NCBI RefSeq assembly: GCF_009687845.1
Contig: NZ_BLAD01000042.1
Location: 41,087-105,086, forward strand
Source of the DNA: Acrocarpospora corrugata
GTDB lineage: Bacteria; Actinomycetota; Actinomycetes; Streptosporangiales; Streptosporangiaceae
DNA: 64,000 bases
Reading direction: 5' to 3'
Part shown: piece after piece, positions 32,120 to 40,137 of the stretch
Numbering within the stretch: the first letter of the stretch is position 1
Layout: the number at the start of each line of letters is the position of its first letter
Translations under genes and position numbers: made by a program
The notes under the pieces: generated by a model
Database searches by the model: none
What the model was told of the DNA's origin: nothing
The model's input: only the letters and a program-made list of their open reading frames with translations

Positions 32120-32251
32120 GCCCACCAGGCTAGTGCCAGCGATCAGGTGGCTCTCACCGGGTGATGTCTGGGAAATTTGTGTGGTTACTTGACCCAATCA
32201 CCACGATTCGGCCAGCATGAGCGCGCCCCCTGCGTGATGGAAGGAACAGGC

Positions 32252-33910
32252 GTGCCCAGCGGTACCAGAGTTGTCGGCGTGTTGGCCCTGTTCCTGGCGG
32301 GGAGCCTGGCGGTCGCGCTGCCCGCGAACGCGGCCAGGACGGCGGAGTGCCAGGGTGACTGGCTGCCCGCGACGCCCACGTCCGAGGACGTGATGGCGGG
32401 CAAGCTGTCCTTCCTCGATCTGCCGGCGGTCCAGGTGGGCGAGAAGGTGAACTGGAAGCTGGATCCGTACAAGAACAGGTCCTGGCAGATGGTGTTCCAC
32501 TCGCTGCGCTGGATGGGGCGGCTGGTGGCCGACTACGAGTCCACCAGCAACGCGAAGTACCTGGCCAGGGCCACCGAGGTGGCCAAGGACTGGGTGGCCA
32601 GGAACCCGCCGGGCGGCGGCGCCGCCTACGCGTGGGCCGAGCATCCGGTGGCGCTGCGGGCGCCCGCGCTGGTCTGCCTGAGCAGGCACGTGCCGGACAA
32701 GTGGCTGAAGGACAGCCTGGCCCAGCACGCCAGGATCCTGGCCAACGACCGGAACTACGAGTGGGGTCACAACCACGGGCTGGACCAGGACATCGGCCTG
32801 CTCGGCATCGCCTGCCGTTACAACCAGAAGGGCTGGCGCGACCAGGCGATCCGCCGGATGGTGAAGACCACCACCCTCGACGTGGACTCCCAGGGCGCGC
32901 TGCGCGAGCAGGCCCCCCGCTACGCGATCTACTTCCACGACCGGCTCAGGGTCGCCATGGACAAGATCAAGGACTGCGGCCTGAAGGTACCCGCGGAACT
33001 GGACCGGCGCTGGGACCTGCTGCCCGAGCACATCAGCGCCGCCACCCAGCCGGACGGCTTCCTGGTCCCGCTCGGCGACGGCCCGGCCGACGTGCAGCCC
33101 GCCACCTTCGACCGCCCCGACTCGCTGGTGCAGGTCTACCGCGCGGGTTACGTCTTCGGCCGCACCGCCTGGGACAACAAGGAGTCCGCCTACTACTCGA
33201 TCCGGTACGGCCCCGGCCTCAAGTTCCACGGCCACGAGGACCACCTCGGCGTCACCTACTACGCCCAGGGCCGCAACATCCTCACCGAGGCGGGCTTCCA
33301 CTCCTACGAGAACACCCCGTACCGCCGCTGGACGATCACCCCCGAGGCGCACAACGTGCCGATCGTGGCCGGGAAACGTTTCCGCGGCGGGGTGGCCTCC
33401 GCGCTGACCAGGAAGTCGATCGGCGAGGACCGGCAGTCGTACACGCTGACCGACACCGCCTACGGCGCCCGCCGGACCCGCGCCGTGCTGGTCAACCACG
33501 ACAAGAAGGACGTCATGGCCGTGTACGACACGGTCAGCTCCGGCAAGGTCCGCAACCTGTGGCACCTGTCGCCCAGGCTGGCGGTGGCCTCCAACGCGGG
33601 CGGCAAGGTCGTGGTGAGCGACGGCGACTGGCGCGCGTCGATCGTGCAGTTCGCGCTGCCGGGGTGCAAGCAGGTCAGCGGGCAGAAGATCGTGCGCGGC
33701 CAGACCTCGCCCTACCAGGGCTGGATCTCCGGGGCGTACATGAAGAAGGACGCCGCCCCCGTGGTGGTCTCCCCGTCGGCGAAGGGCCTGCTCACCGTGG
33801 TGGTGCCGGGCACCGACCAGCCGGAGGTGTCCTGCTCGGGCCGGACCGTCATCGTGCGTACTCCCAACGGCCCGGCCACATTCAAGATGTCCGGTAAGGA
33901 CCTCGTCTAA
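32252..33910 (+). CDS. Secreted heparinase II/III-like protein
   Basis: 552 residues with a Sec signal peptide (VPSGTRVVGVLALFLAGSL, then a likely cleavage after PANA). The N-terminal half is an alpha/alpha toroid, with WGHNHGLDQDIGLLGIA carrying the catalytic Asn/His pair. The C-terminal half is the heparinase II/III beta domain, with FHGHEDHLGVTYYAQG and EAHNVPIV typical of polysaccharide lyases. It probably depolymerises a uronic-acid polymer outside the cell. The GTG at 32252 has AAGGA 7 bases upstream. An ATG at 32237 is possible. It is convergent with cimA, five bases apart. Confidence 0.85.
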   Translation: MPSGTRVVGVLALFLAGSLAVALPANAARTAECQGDWLPATPTSEDVMAGKLSFLDLPAVQVGEKVNWKLDPYKNRSWQMVFHSLRWMGRLVADYESTSNAKYLARATEVAKDWVARNPPGGGAAYAWAEHPVALRAPALVCLSRHVPDKWLKDSLAQHARILANDRNYEWGHNHGLDQDIGLLGIACRYNQKGWRDQAIRRMVKTTTLDVDSQGALREQAPRYAIYFHDRLRVAMDKIKDCGLKVPAELDRRWDLLPEHISAATQPDGFLVPLGDGPADVQPATFDRPDSLVQVYRAGYVFGRTAWDNKESAYYSIRYGPGLKFHGHEDHLGVTYYAQGRNILTEAGFHSYENTPYRRWTITPEAHNVPIVAGKRFRGGVASALTRKSIGEDRQSYTLTDTAYGARRTRAVLVNHDKKDVMAVYDTVSSGKVRNLWHLSPRLAVASNAGGKVVVSDGDWRASIVQFALPGCKQVSGQKIVRGQTSPYQGWISGAYMKKDAAPVVVSPSAKGLLTVVVPGTDQPEVSCSGRTVIVRTPNGPATFKMSGKDLV

Positions 33911-33915
33911 AGCGT

Positions 33916-35490
33916 TCAGGGCGTGTAGCCGGCGCGGAGCAGGCCGAAGGTGACGGCCTGCTCCAGGGCCTGCCAGGACGCCTCGATGATGTTCTCGTCC
34001 ACCCCGACGGTCGCCCACTCGGCGGTGTCGTCGGTGGAGGTGACCAGCACCCGGGTGACCGCGTCGGTGCCGTGCGTGCCCTCCAGGATGCGGACCTTGA
34101 AGTCGACCAGCTCGACCGCGCTCAGCTCCGGGTAGAGACCCTCCAGCGCGCCCCGGACCGCCCGGTCCAGCGCGTTGACCGGGCCGTTGCCCTCGCCGGT
34201 GGCGACGATGCGCTCGCCCTTGGCGTGCAGCTTCACGGTCGCCTCGGAGACCACCTCGCCGGTCGGGCGGCGCTCCACGATGACCCGCCACGACTCGACC
34301 GCGAAGTGCCGGCGGCGCTCGCCGTGCACGCTGTCGCGGAGCAGCAGCTCGAAGGAGGCGTCGGCGGCCTCGAACGTGTAGCCCCGGGACTCCAGCTCCT
34401 TGACCCGGTCGACCAGCTCGCGGGCCTGGTCACCGGTCAGCTGGTAGCCCAGCTCGCGGCCCTTCAGCTCGACCGAGGCGCGCCCGGCCATGTCCGAGAC
34501 CAGCATCCGCATGTCGTTGCCGACCTCGGCCGGGTCGATGTGCTGGTAGAGGTTGGGGTCCACCTTGATGGCGGAGGCGTGCAGGCCGGCCTTGTGCGCG
34601 AACGCCGACATGCCGACATACGGCTGGTGCGAGTTCGGGGTGACGTTGGTGACCTCGGTGATGGCGTGCGCGATCCTGGTCATGTCCCGCAGCGACTGCG
34701 GCGGCACCAGCTCGTAGCCGCGCTTGAGCTGCAGGTTGGCGACCACGGTGAACAGGTTGGCGTTGCCGGAGCGCTCGCCGTAGCCGTTGGCGCAGCCCTG
34801 CACGTGGGTGGCGCCGGCCCGGACGGCGGCCAGCGTGTTGGCGACCGCGCAGCCGGTGTCGTCGTGGCAGTGGATGCCGATCCTGGCCGAAGACTGCACG
34901 GCCGCGTGCACCACGTCGGCCAGCTCGTCGGGGAGCATGCCGCCGTTGGTGTCGCACAGGGCGATCACCGAGGCGCCCGCCTCGGTGGCGGTGCGGATGA
35001 CCTCCAGCGCGTACGCCGGGTTGGACTTGTAGCCGTCGAAGAAGTGCTCTGCGTCCAGGAACACCCGCTGGCCCTCCGCCCGCAGGTGCGAGACCGTGTC
35101 GCGGATCATCGCGAGGTTCTCCGCCAGCGTGGTCCGCAGGGCCAATTCGACGTGCCGGTCGTGACTCTTGGCGACAAGCGTCACGACCGGCGCGCCGGAT
35201 TCGCGCAGAGCGGCGACCAAGGGGTCGTCGGCCGCCTTCACCCCGGCCCGGCGGGTCGCGCCGAACGCGGTGAGCTGCGCGTGCTTCAGGTCGAGCTCGG
35301 TCTGAGCCCGCCGGAAGAATTCTGTGTCCTTGGGGTTGGCCCCCGGCCAGCCGCCCTCGATGAAGCCGACGCCGAGGCCGTCCAGGTGGCGCGCGATGAC
35401 CAGCTTGTCGGCGACCGAGAGGTTCAGGCCTTCCTGCTGCGCGCCGTCGCGCAGGGTCGTGTCGTACACATGGAAAGCGTCGTCAGCCAT
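33916..35490 (-). CDS. cimA: Citramalate synthase
   Basis: Condenses pyruvate and acetyl-CoA to citramalate, opening the threonine-independent route to isoleucine. 524 residues with the HMGL-like TIM barrel: VYDTTLRDGAQQEGL, the metal-binding HCHDD(T)G (IGIHCHDDTGCAVANT) and GNANLFTVVANL, then a LeuA-type dimer/allosteric C-terminal domain (about 400-524). Length and the DTTLRDG opening favour CimA over LeuA. The 5' leader carries a short Leu/Ile peptide gene and an intrinsic terminator, so attenuation by branched-chain aminoacyl-tRNA is likely. Confidence 0.92.
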   Translation of the reverse strand: MADDAFHVYDTTLRDGAQQEGLNLSVADKLVIARHLDGLGVGFIEGGWPGANPKDTEFFRRAQTELDLKHAQLTAFGATRRAGVKAADDPLVAALRESGAPVVTLVAKSHDRHVELALRTTLAENLAMIRDTVSHLRAEGQRVFLDAEHFFDGYKSNPAYALEVIRTATEAGASVIALCDTNGGMLPDELADVVHAAVQSSARIGIHCHDDTGCAVANTLAAVRAGATHVQGCANGYGERSGNANLFTVVANLQLKRGYELVPPQSLRDMTRIAHAITEVTNVTPNSHQPYVGMSAFAHKAGLHASAIKVDPNLYQHIDPAEVGNDMRMLVSDMAGRASVELKGRELGYQLTGDQARELVDRVKELESRGYTFEAADASFELLLRDSVHGERRRHFAVESWRVIVERRPTGEVVSEATVKLHAKGERIVATGEGNGPVNALDRAVRGALEGLYPELSAVELVDFKVRILEGTHGTDAVTRVLVTSTDDTAEWATVGVDENIIEASWQALEQAVTFGLLRAGYTP

Positions 35491-35543
35491 TGGGGTTTCC
35501 GTCTCCTTGTTGGAGGTCCTGCCCGCGCGTGCTCATTCGGGTG

Positions 35544-35613
35544 CCAAACAAAAAGACCCCTCACGGGCGTGAGAGGTCTGCGCGCTGGCGGTGTCCTGTG
35601 TCAGCCAGCGCGC
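35544..35613 (-). promoter_or_regulatory. Attenuator of cimA
   Basis: In minus-strand order: a 10-bp GC hairpin (arms 35613-35604 and 35589-35580) overlapping the leader stop codon, then directly an 11-bp terminator stem (35579-35569 with 35564-35554, one G-U) followed by TTTTTGTTTG, 54 bases before cimA. GGTCTGC in the leader codons can pair with GCAGACC at the foot of the terminator, an alternative fold. Confidence 0.82.
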
Positions 35614-35651
35614 CTGCCGATAATGAGCAGACCGTAAGACATGGTGCTCAT
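35601..35651 (-). CDS. cimA leader peptide (MSTMSYGLLIIGRRAG)
   Basis: A 16-residue ORF in the cimA leader with consecutive CTG CTC ATT ATC codons for Leu-Leu-Ile-Ile. The stop TGA lies inside the hairpin that precedes the terminator. A second ATG at 35642 could also start it. SD is weak. Its makeup fits sensing of charged Leu/Ile tRNAs by ribosome position. It ends in RRAG, as the ilvB leader ends in RRRAA. Confidence 0.75.
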   Translation of the reverse strand: MSTMSYGLLIIGRRAG

Positions 35652-35727
35652 GAGTCTGCCACACGACTCCACCATTCGGCGCATTGATCTCAGGATTCGA
35701 GATGTCGCCATGATCTAGGGTGGTCGC

Positions 35728-36378
35728 ATGAAGGCGTCATACCAGGATCCGTCGGTCCCCGACTATGTGGCGGCGCACGCCACCCAGCCCGACCAGGTGC
35801 TGCGCGAGCTGGCGGTGGAGACGACCGCGCTGACCGGCGGCCACGCCGGCATGCAGATCGCCCCCGAGCAGGGCACGCTGCTCACCATGCTGGTCCAGCT
35901 GACCGGGGCGAAGCTGGCCGTCGAGGTCGGCACCTTCACCGGCTACTCCTCGATCTGCATCGCGCGCGGGCTGGTGCCCGGCGGGAAGCTGATCGCCTGT
36001 GACGTGAGCGAGGAGTGGACGGGGGTGGCCCGGCGGTACTGGGAGAAGGCCGGGCTCACCGACCGGATCGAACTGCGGCTCGCCCCCGCGCAGCAGACGC
36101 TGGAGGCGCTGCCGGAGGACGAGCCGATCGACTTCGCCTTCATCGACGCCGACAAACCCGGCTATCCGGGGTACTACCACGAGCTGATCGACCGGCTCGC
36201 GCCCGGCGGGCTGATCTGCGCGGACAACACCCTCCAGGGCGGGCGGATCGCCGACGCGGAGGCGGGCGGGAACGTGCCCGCCATGCGCGCCTTCAACGAC
36301 CTGGTCAGCGCCGACCCGCAGGTCGACTCGGTCCTGCTCCCGATCGCGGACGGACTTACGCTGATCCGCAAGCGCTAG
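35728..36378 (+). CDS. O-methyltransferase (caffeoyl-CoA OMT-like)
   Basis: A 216-residue class I SAM methyltransferase. Motif I is [20 protein letters not shown] (about residues 63-82), the metal-binding Asp is in [12 protein letters not shown], and the second aspartate/asparagine pair is in [10 protein letters not shown]. The divalent-cation-dependent COMT/CCoAOMT family methylates catechol-type hydroxyls. Physiological substrate unknown. Divergent from cimA, with 76 bases between them. Its TAG stop shares CTAG with the convergent ilvE stop. Confidence 0.92.
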   Translation: MKASYQDPSVPDYVAAHATQPDQVLRELAVETTALTGGHAGMQIAPEQGTLLTMLVQLTGAKLAVEVGTFTGYSSICIARGLVPGGKLIACDVSEEWTGVARRYWEKAGLTDRIELRLAPAQQTLEALPEDEPIDFAFIDADKPGYPGYYHELIDRLAPGGLICADNTLQGGRIADAEAGGNVPAMRAFNDLVSADPQVDSVLLPIADGLTLIRKR

Positions 36379-37466
36379 CAGATCTTGTGTACCCAGCCGT
36401 GGTTGTCCGGGCGGGTGCCGTACTGGATGCCCATCAGCTCTTCGCGGATCTTGAGGGTGACCGGGCCGGGGGTGCCGTCGCCGACCGTCCACTCGCGGTC
36501 CGCGCCCTTGACCGAGCCGACCGGGGTGACCACGGCGGCGGTGCCGCAGGCGAAGACCTCGGTGAGCACGCCGGAGGCGCAGCCGTCCTGCCACTCCTCG
36601 ATCGAGATGCGGCCCTCCTCTACGGTGAGGCCGAGTTCGGCGGCGAAGGTGAGGATCGAGTCGCGGGTGATGCCGGGCAGCAACGTGCCGGTCAGCGCGG
36701 GGGTCAGCAGACGGTCGCCGAAGACGAAGAACAGGTTCATCCCGCCCATCTCCTCGACATACCTGTGCTCGAACGCGTCCAGCCAGACGACCTGGTCGCA
36801 GTCCTGCTCGACGGCCTGCCGCTGGGCCACGAACGCGGCCGCGTAGTTGCCGCCGCACTTGGCGAAGCCGGTCCCGCCGGGCGCCGCCCGGGTGTACTCG
36901 GTGGACAGCCACACCTTGACCGGCTTCACCCCGCCCGCGAAGTACGACGCCGCCGGGGACGCGATCGCCATGTACCGGTAGCTCTTGGACGGGTAGTTGA
37001 CGCCAAGCCCGACCTGGGTGGCGATGATGAACGGCCGCAGGTAGAGGCTGTGCCCCTCGGTGGTCGGCACCCAGTCCCGGTCCGCCTGAACCAGCAGTTC
37101 GAGCGACTCGACGAAGGTCTCCTCGGGCAGCTCCGGCATCGCCATCCGGGCAGCCGACAGGTTGAACCTGGCCGCGTTGGCGAACGGCCGGAACGCGACG
37201 ATCGCCCCGTTCGCCTGCCGGTACGCCTTGAGCCCCTCGAACAGCTCCTGCGCGTAGTGGAAGACCGACGTCGCCGGGTCAAGCACCAGCGGCCCGTACG
37301 GCTCGACGCGGGCGTCGTGCCAGCCCTGTCCCTCGGTGAAGTCGATCGACACCATGTGGTCGGTGAAGATCTGCCCGAAGCCCGGGTTCGCCAGAATCCG
37401 CTCGCGCTCCTCGCGCCCGCGGGCGTTCGGATTGCGCTGCTGGTCGAAACTGAGCTGGCTGGTCAT
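36375..37466 (-). CDS. ilvE: Branched-chain amino acid aminotransferase
   Basis: The last step in Val, Leu and Ile synthesis, PLP-dependent fold type IV. 363 residues. [15 protein letters not shown] lies in the small domain, the PLP lysine is in [13 protein letters not shown] (about residue 204), and [13 protein letters not shown] supplies the carboxylate-binding region. Length is typical of the larger type II-like actinobacterial IlvE. GAAGGAAC precedes the ATG. It is downstream of leuB but separated from it by a strong terminator, so it probably has its own promoter in 37467-37519. Confidence 0.97.
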   Translation of the reverse strand: MTSQLSFDQQRNPNARGREERERILANPGFGQIFTDHMVSIDFTEGQGWHDARVEPYGPLVLDPATSVFHYAQELFEGLKAYRQANGAIVAFRPFANAARFNLSAARMAMPELPEETFVESLELLVQADRDWVPTTEGHSLYLRPFIIATQVGLGVNYPSKSYRYMAIASPAASYFAGGVKPVKVWLSTEYTRAAPGGTGFAKCGGNYAAAFVAQRQAVEQDCDQVVWLDAFEHRYVEEMGGMNLFFVFGDRLLTPALTGTLLPGITRDSILTFAAELGLTVEEGRISIEEWQDGCASGVLTEVFACGTAAVVTPVGSVKGADREWTVGDGTPGPVTLKIREELMGIQYGTRPDNHGWVHKIC

Positions 37467-37519
37467 GGCAAGTTCCTTCTCTCTACTCTGCTAAGGGAAA
37501 CCTAGGGCATTTTGCGGGT

Positions 37520-37562
37520 AACAAAAAAGCGCATGGTGGCCCTTACCGGGGCCACCATGCGC
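37520..37562 (-). terminator. Strong intrinsic terminator after leuB
   Basis: On the minus strand a 13-bp perfect stem (37562-37550 with 37541-37529, 8-nt loop) is followed by TTTTTTGTTAC. It begins 30 bases after the leuB stop and separates leuB from ilvE. Confidence 0.92.
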
Positions 37563-37592
37563 CTTCTGTGCGCTCTGCGGATGTGGCCGGCG

Positions 37593-38639
37593 TCAGCCGG
37601 CTACTCGGGCGGCGATGTCGTCGCCGATCTCACGGGTCTTGCGGGCCACCCACGCGCCCTGCCGTTCGACCAGGTCGTCGGCGACGGCCTGCTCGACCCT
37701 GGCCGCGGCCTCGGCGAAGCCGAGATGGTCCAGCAGCATCGCGACGGACAGGATGGTCGCCGACGGGTCGGCCTTGTGCTGGCCGGCGATGTCCGGGGCG
37801 GAGCCGTGCACCGGCTCGAACATGCTGGGCGCGGTCCGGTCCGGGTTGATGTTGCCGCTGGCGGCCAGGCCGATGCCGCCCGCGATGGCGGCGCCGATGT
37901 CGGTGATGATGTCGCCGAACAGGTTGTCGGTGACGATCACGTCGAACCGCTGCGGCTGCGACACGAAGAACATGGAGGCCGCGTCGACGTGGCAGTAGTC
38001 GGTGGCGACCTGCGGGAACTCCTCGGCGACCCGGTTGACCGTGCGCTGCCACAGGTCGCCGGAGAAGGTGAGCACGTTAGTCTTGTGGACCAGGGTGAGC
38101 TGCTTCCGCTCCCGGGACGCGGCCTTGGCGAAGGCATACCGCACGACCCGCTCCACGCCGTGGGCGGTGTTCACCGAGTCCTGAGTGGCGATCTCCTGCG
38201 GGGTGCCCTTGCGCAGCACGCCACCGGCGCCCGCATACGGCCCCTCGGTGCCCTCGCGGACGACGACCATGTCGATGTCGCCGGGCAGCACCTTGCCGAG
38301 CGGGGTCTCCACGCCGGGGAACAGCTTGACCGGCCGCAGGTTGACGTAGTGGTCGAGCTGGAACCTGAGCTTCAGCAGCAGGTCGCGCTCCAGCACGCCG
38401 GGCGGCACGCTCGGGTCGCCGACCGCGCCCAGCAGAATCGCGTCGTAGCCGCGCAGTTCCGCGAGGACCGGGTCGGGAAGGGTCTCACCGGTGGCGTGGT
38501 AGCGCTTGGCGCCGAGATCGTACTGAGTCGTCTCGACCTTGACGCCGGCCGCGTCCAGCACCTTGAGGCCCTCGGTGACGACCTCGATCCCGATCCCGTC
38601 GCCGGGGATCACCGCCAGCCGGATGTTGCTCGAATCCAT
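37593..38639 (-). CDS. leuB: 3-isopropylmalate dehydrogenase
   Basis: Oxidatively decarboxylates 3-isopropylmalate using NAD. 348 residues beginning [43 protein letters not shown] and the metal-binding [10 protein letters not shown] are all present. The end of the substrate loop ([18 protein letters not shown]) matches LeuB rather than isocitrate dehydrogenase. It is separated from the upstream ROK gene by 45 bases, which may include a promoter, and is followed by a strong terminator. Confidence 0.98.
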   Translation of the reverse strand: MDSSNIRLAVIPGDGIGIEVVTEGLKVLDAAGVKVETTQYDLGAKRYHATGETLPDPVLAELRGYDAILLGAVGDPSVPPGVLERDLLLKLRFQLDHYVNLRPVKLFPGVETPLGKVLPGDIDMVVVREGTEGPYAGAGGVLRKGTPQEIATQDSVNTAHGVERVVRYAFAKAASRERKQLTLVHKTNVLTFSGDLWQRTVNRVAEEFPQVATDYCHVDAASMFFVSQPQRFDVIVTDNLFGDIITDIGAAIAGGIGLAASGNINPDRTAPSMFEPVHGSAPDIAGQHKADPSATILSVAMLLDHLGFAEAAARVEQAVADDLVERQGAWVARKTREIGDDIAARVAG

Positions 38640-38684
38640 GCCGGTACCCTACCCGTCCATCTCGAAGATCGAGAACCCATCTCA

Positions 38685-39875
38685 TCATGCGAGCGCGACG
38701 GTCTGCTCGAACACCTGGTCCCTGGCCGCCGCCAGGCCCACCGCGAGCGCGCCGAGCAGCACGGCGTCCGGCCCGATGGACGAGATCTGGATCCGCGGCG
38801 CGCGGAGCGCCACCAGCGACTCCAGCCGTTCGGCCACCGGACCGGCCAGCAGGTCGCCGGCCTGCGCGCCGATGCCGCCGCCGAGCACCACCAGCTCGGG
38901 GTCGAGGACGGCGGCCACCCCGGCCAGCGCGTGCGCGATGTGGTCGACCTCGGCGGCCAGCACCCGGCCGGCGGTCGCGTCCCCGGCCCTGGCCGCGTCG
39001 AACACGTCCTTGGCGGTGGCGGCGTCCAGGCCGAGCCGCCGGGCCAGCGCCAGCACGCCGTCGGCGGAGGCCACCGACTCGAACATGCCCCGGCCCGGGT
39101 TGACCCTCGGGTCGCCCTCCCCCACCGGCAGGTACGAGATCTCCCCCGCCGCGCCCCGGGAGCCGCGGTAGAGCCTGCCGTCGATGACGACGCCCATCCC
39201 GATCCCGGTGCCGATGGACACGAACACGAAATGCGAGACGCCCTGGCCCAGGCCGTACGCGCCCTCGCCGACGGCGGCCAGATCGACGTCGTTCTCCAGC
39301 ACGTACGGCGCCGCCACCACCTCCGCGAGCCGCTCGACCGCGCCTGGCAGCTCCCAGCCGGGCAGGTTGGGCGCCAGCAGCAGCGCGCCGGTCTCCTTGT
39401 CGTGGATGCCCGGCGTGCCGAACACCGACAGGGTGATGTCCTCGGCCGTCAGCCCCGCGCCGGCGAGCAACTCGGCCGCCAGGCCGGTCAGCTGCGCGAT
39501 CAGCTCCGCCGGGTGGTCCGCCCTGGACGGCTCGTCGCGCCGGGCCACGATGTCGCCCACCAGGTCGGCGAGCGCGACCCGGACGTAGTTGCGCCCGATG
39601 TCCACCGCGAGCACCCACCCGGCCTGTGGCCGGATCTCGTACAGCAGCGCCGCCCGGCCCGCGTTGCCGGTCCGCAGACCGACCGCGCGGACCAGTTTGG
39701 CGCGCTCCAAATCCGCGAGAGCCACGGATATCGTCGGTTTCGACAGACCGGTGGCCTGGGCGAGTTCCGGCCGGGAGACCTGGCCCATCCGGAAGATCTC
39801 GCCGAAGACGGCCCGCTCGTTCATGACCCGGAGCAGGCTCGTCGTGTTCGCGGTCACGCCGCCGATGCTCACCAC
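38685..39875 (-). CDS. ROK-family transcriptional regulator
   Basis: 396 residues. The N-terminal winged HTH (about 20-75, GQVSRPELAQATGLSKPTISVALADLERAKLVRAVG) is followed by a ROK sugar-kinase-like domain with AVDIGRNYVRVALADL and GTGIGMGVVIDGRLYRG. The zinc-site GHxxxxxxxxxCxCGxxGC motif is not visible: GAAGEISYLPVGEGDPRVNPGRGMFE lies there instead. It may thus be a ligand-responsive repressor that does not phosphorylate sugar. The GTG at 39875 is assumed; a GTG at 39854 would also suit. Target genes unknown. Confidence 0.88.
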   Translation of the reverse strand: MVSIGGVTANTTSLLRVMNERAVFGEIFRMGQVSRPELAQATGLSKPTISVALADLERAKLVRAVGLRTGNAGRAALLYEIRPQAGWVLAVDIGRNYVRVALADLVGDIVARRDEPSRADHPAELIAQLTGLAAELLAGAGLTAEDITLSVFGTPGIHDKETGALLLAPNLPGWELPGAVERLAEVVAAPYVLENDVDLAAVGEGAYGLGQGVSHFVFVSIGTGIGMGVVIDGRLYRGSRGAAGEISYLPVGEGDPRVNPGRGMFESVASADGVLALARRLGLDAATAKDVFDAARAGDATAGRVLAAEVDHIAHALAGVAAVLDPELVVLGGGIGAQAGDLLAGPVAERLESLVALRAPRIQISSIGPDAVLLGALAVGLAAARDQVFEQTVALA

Positions 39876-39939
39876 ATCCCAAGATTGGCATATCCCCCGT
39901 TGCGGCGAGGGCGCAGTTGATCACGGCGGAGCGGCGGTT

Positions 39940-40050
39940 CTAACGCTGCGGGGAGCCGCCGTTGTCCCGGCGGTCGAGAGCGATCTGGATCGCGTCTGCG
40001 GCCTCGTCCCGGGCCTCGTCCGGACGGTTCCAGGGATACATGTCATACAT
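39940..40050 (-). CDS. Small 36-residue conserved-looking protein
   Basis: A small ORF below the usual length cutoff. It begins MYDMYPWNRPDEARDEAAD, continues as an acidic helix (AIQIALDRRD) and ends NGGSPQR. AGGAGG lies 8 bases before the ATG, and the Tyr/Trp-rich opening does not look like noise. I recall similar short actinomycete proteins but no function. The SD sits inside a perfect 11-bp hairpin, so translation may be gated. It lies between ROK and serA on the same strand. Confidence 0.65.
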   Translation of the reverse strand: MYDMYPWNRPDEARDEAADAIQIALDRRDNGGSPQR

Positions 40051-40080
40051 GGCAGACCTCCTACCTTGGGGAGGTCTGCC
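40051..40080 (-). promoter_or_regulatory. Hairpin sequestering the SD of the 36-residue gene
   Basis: A perfect 11-bp inverted repeat (40051-40061 and 40070-40080, 8-nt loop) ends at the base just before the ATG at 40050. The 3' arm contains the AGGAGG ribosome-binding site, so the RNA hairpin would block it. Confidence 0.7.
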
Positions 40081-40111
40081 AGATTACCCCAGTCATCTCA
40101 TTGGACGACCT

Positions 40112-40134
40112 AGCATCTCAGGATCTGAGACGCT
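40112..40134 (-). other. Short hairpin after serA
   Basis: Ten-position stem with a 3-nt loop centred on 40123, with one G-U pair on the minus strand. It begins four bases after the serA stop codon. No T-run. Possible weak terminator or 3'-end protection. Confidence 0.4.
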
Positions 40135-40137
40135 GGG

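Noticed and set aside
36375-36378. Shared CTAG stop codons of the O-methyltransferase and ilvE as a regulatory overlap
   Set aside because: Convergent stops sharing CTAG also occur in near-identical form at ddl/DUF3515 and are expected in compact genomes. Nothing beyond economy of space is indicated.
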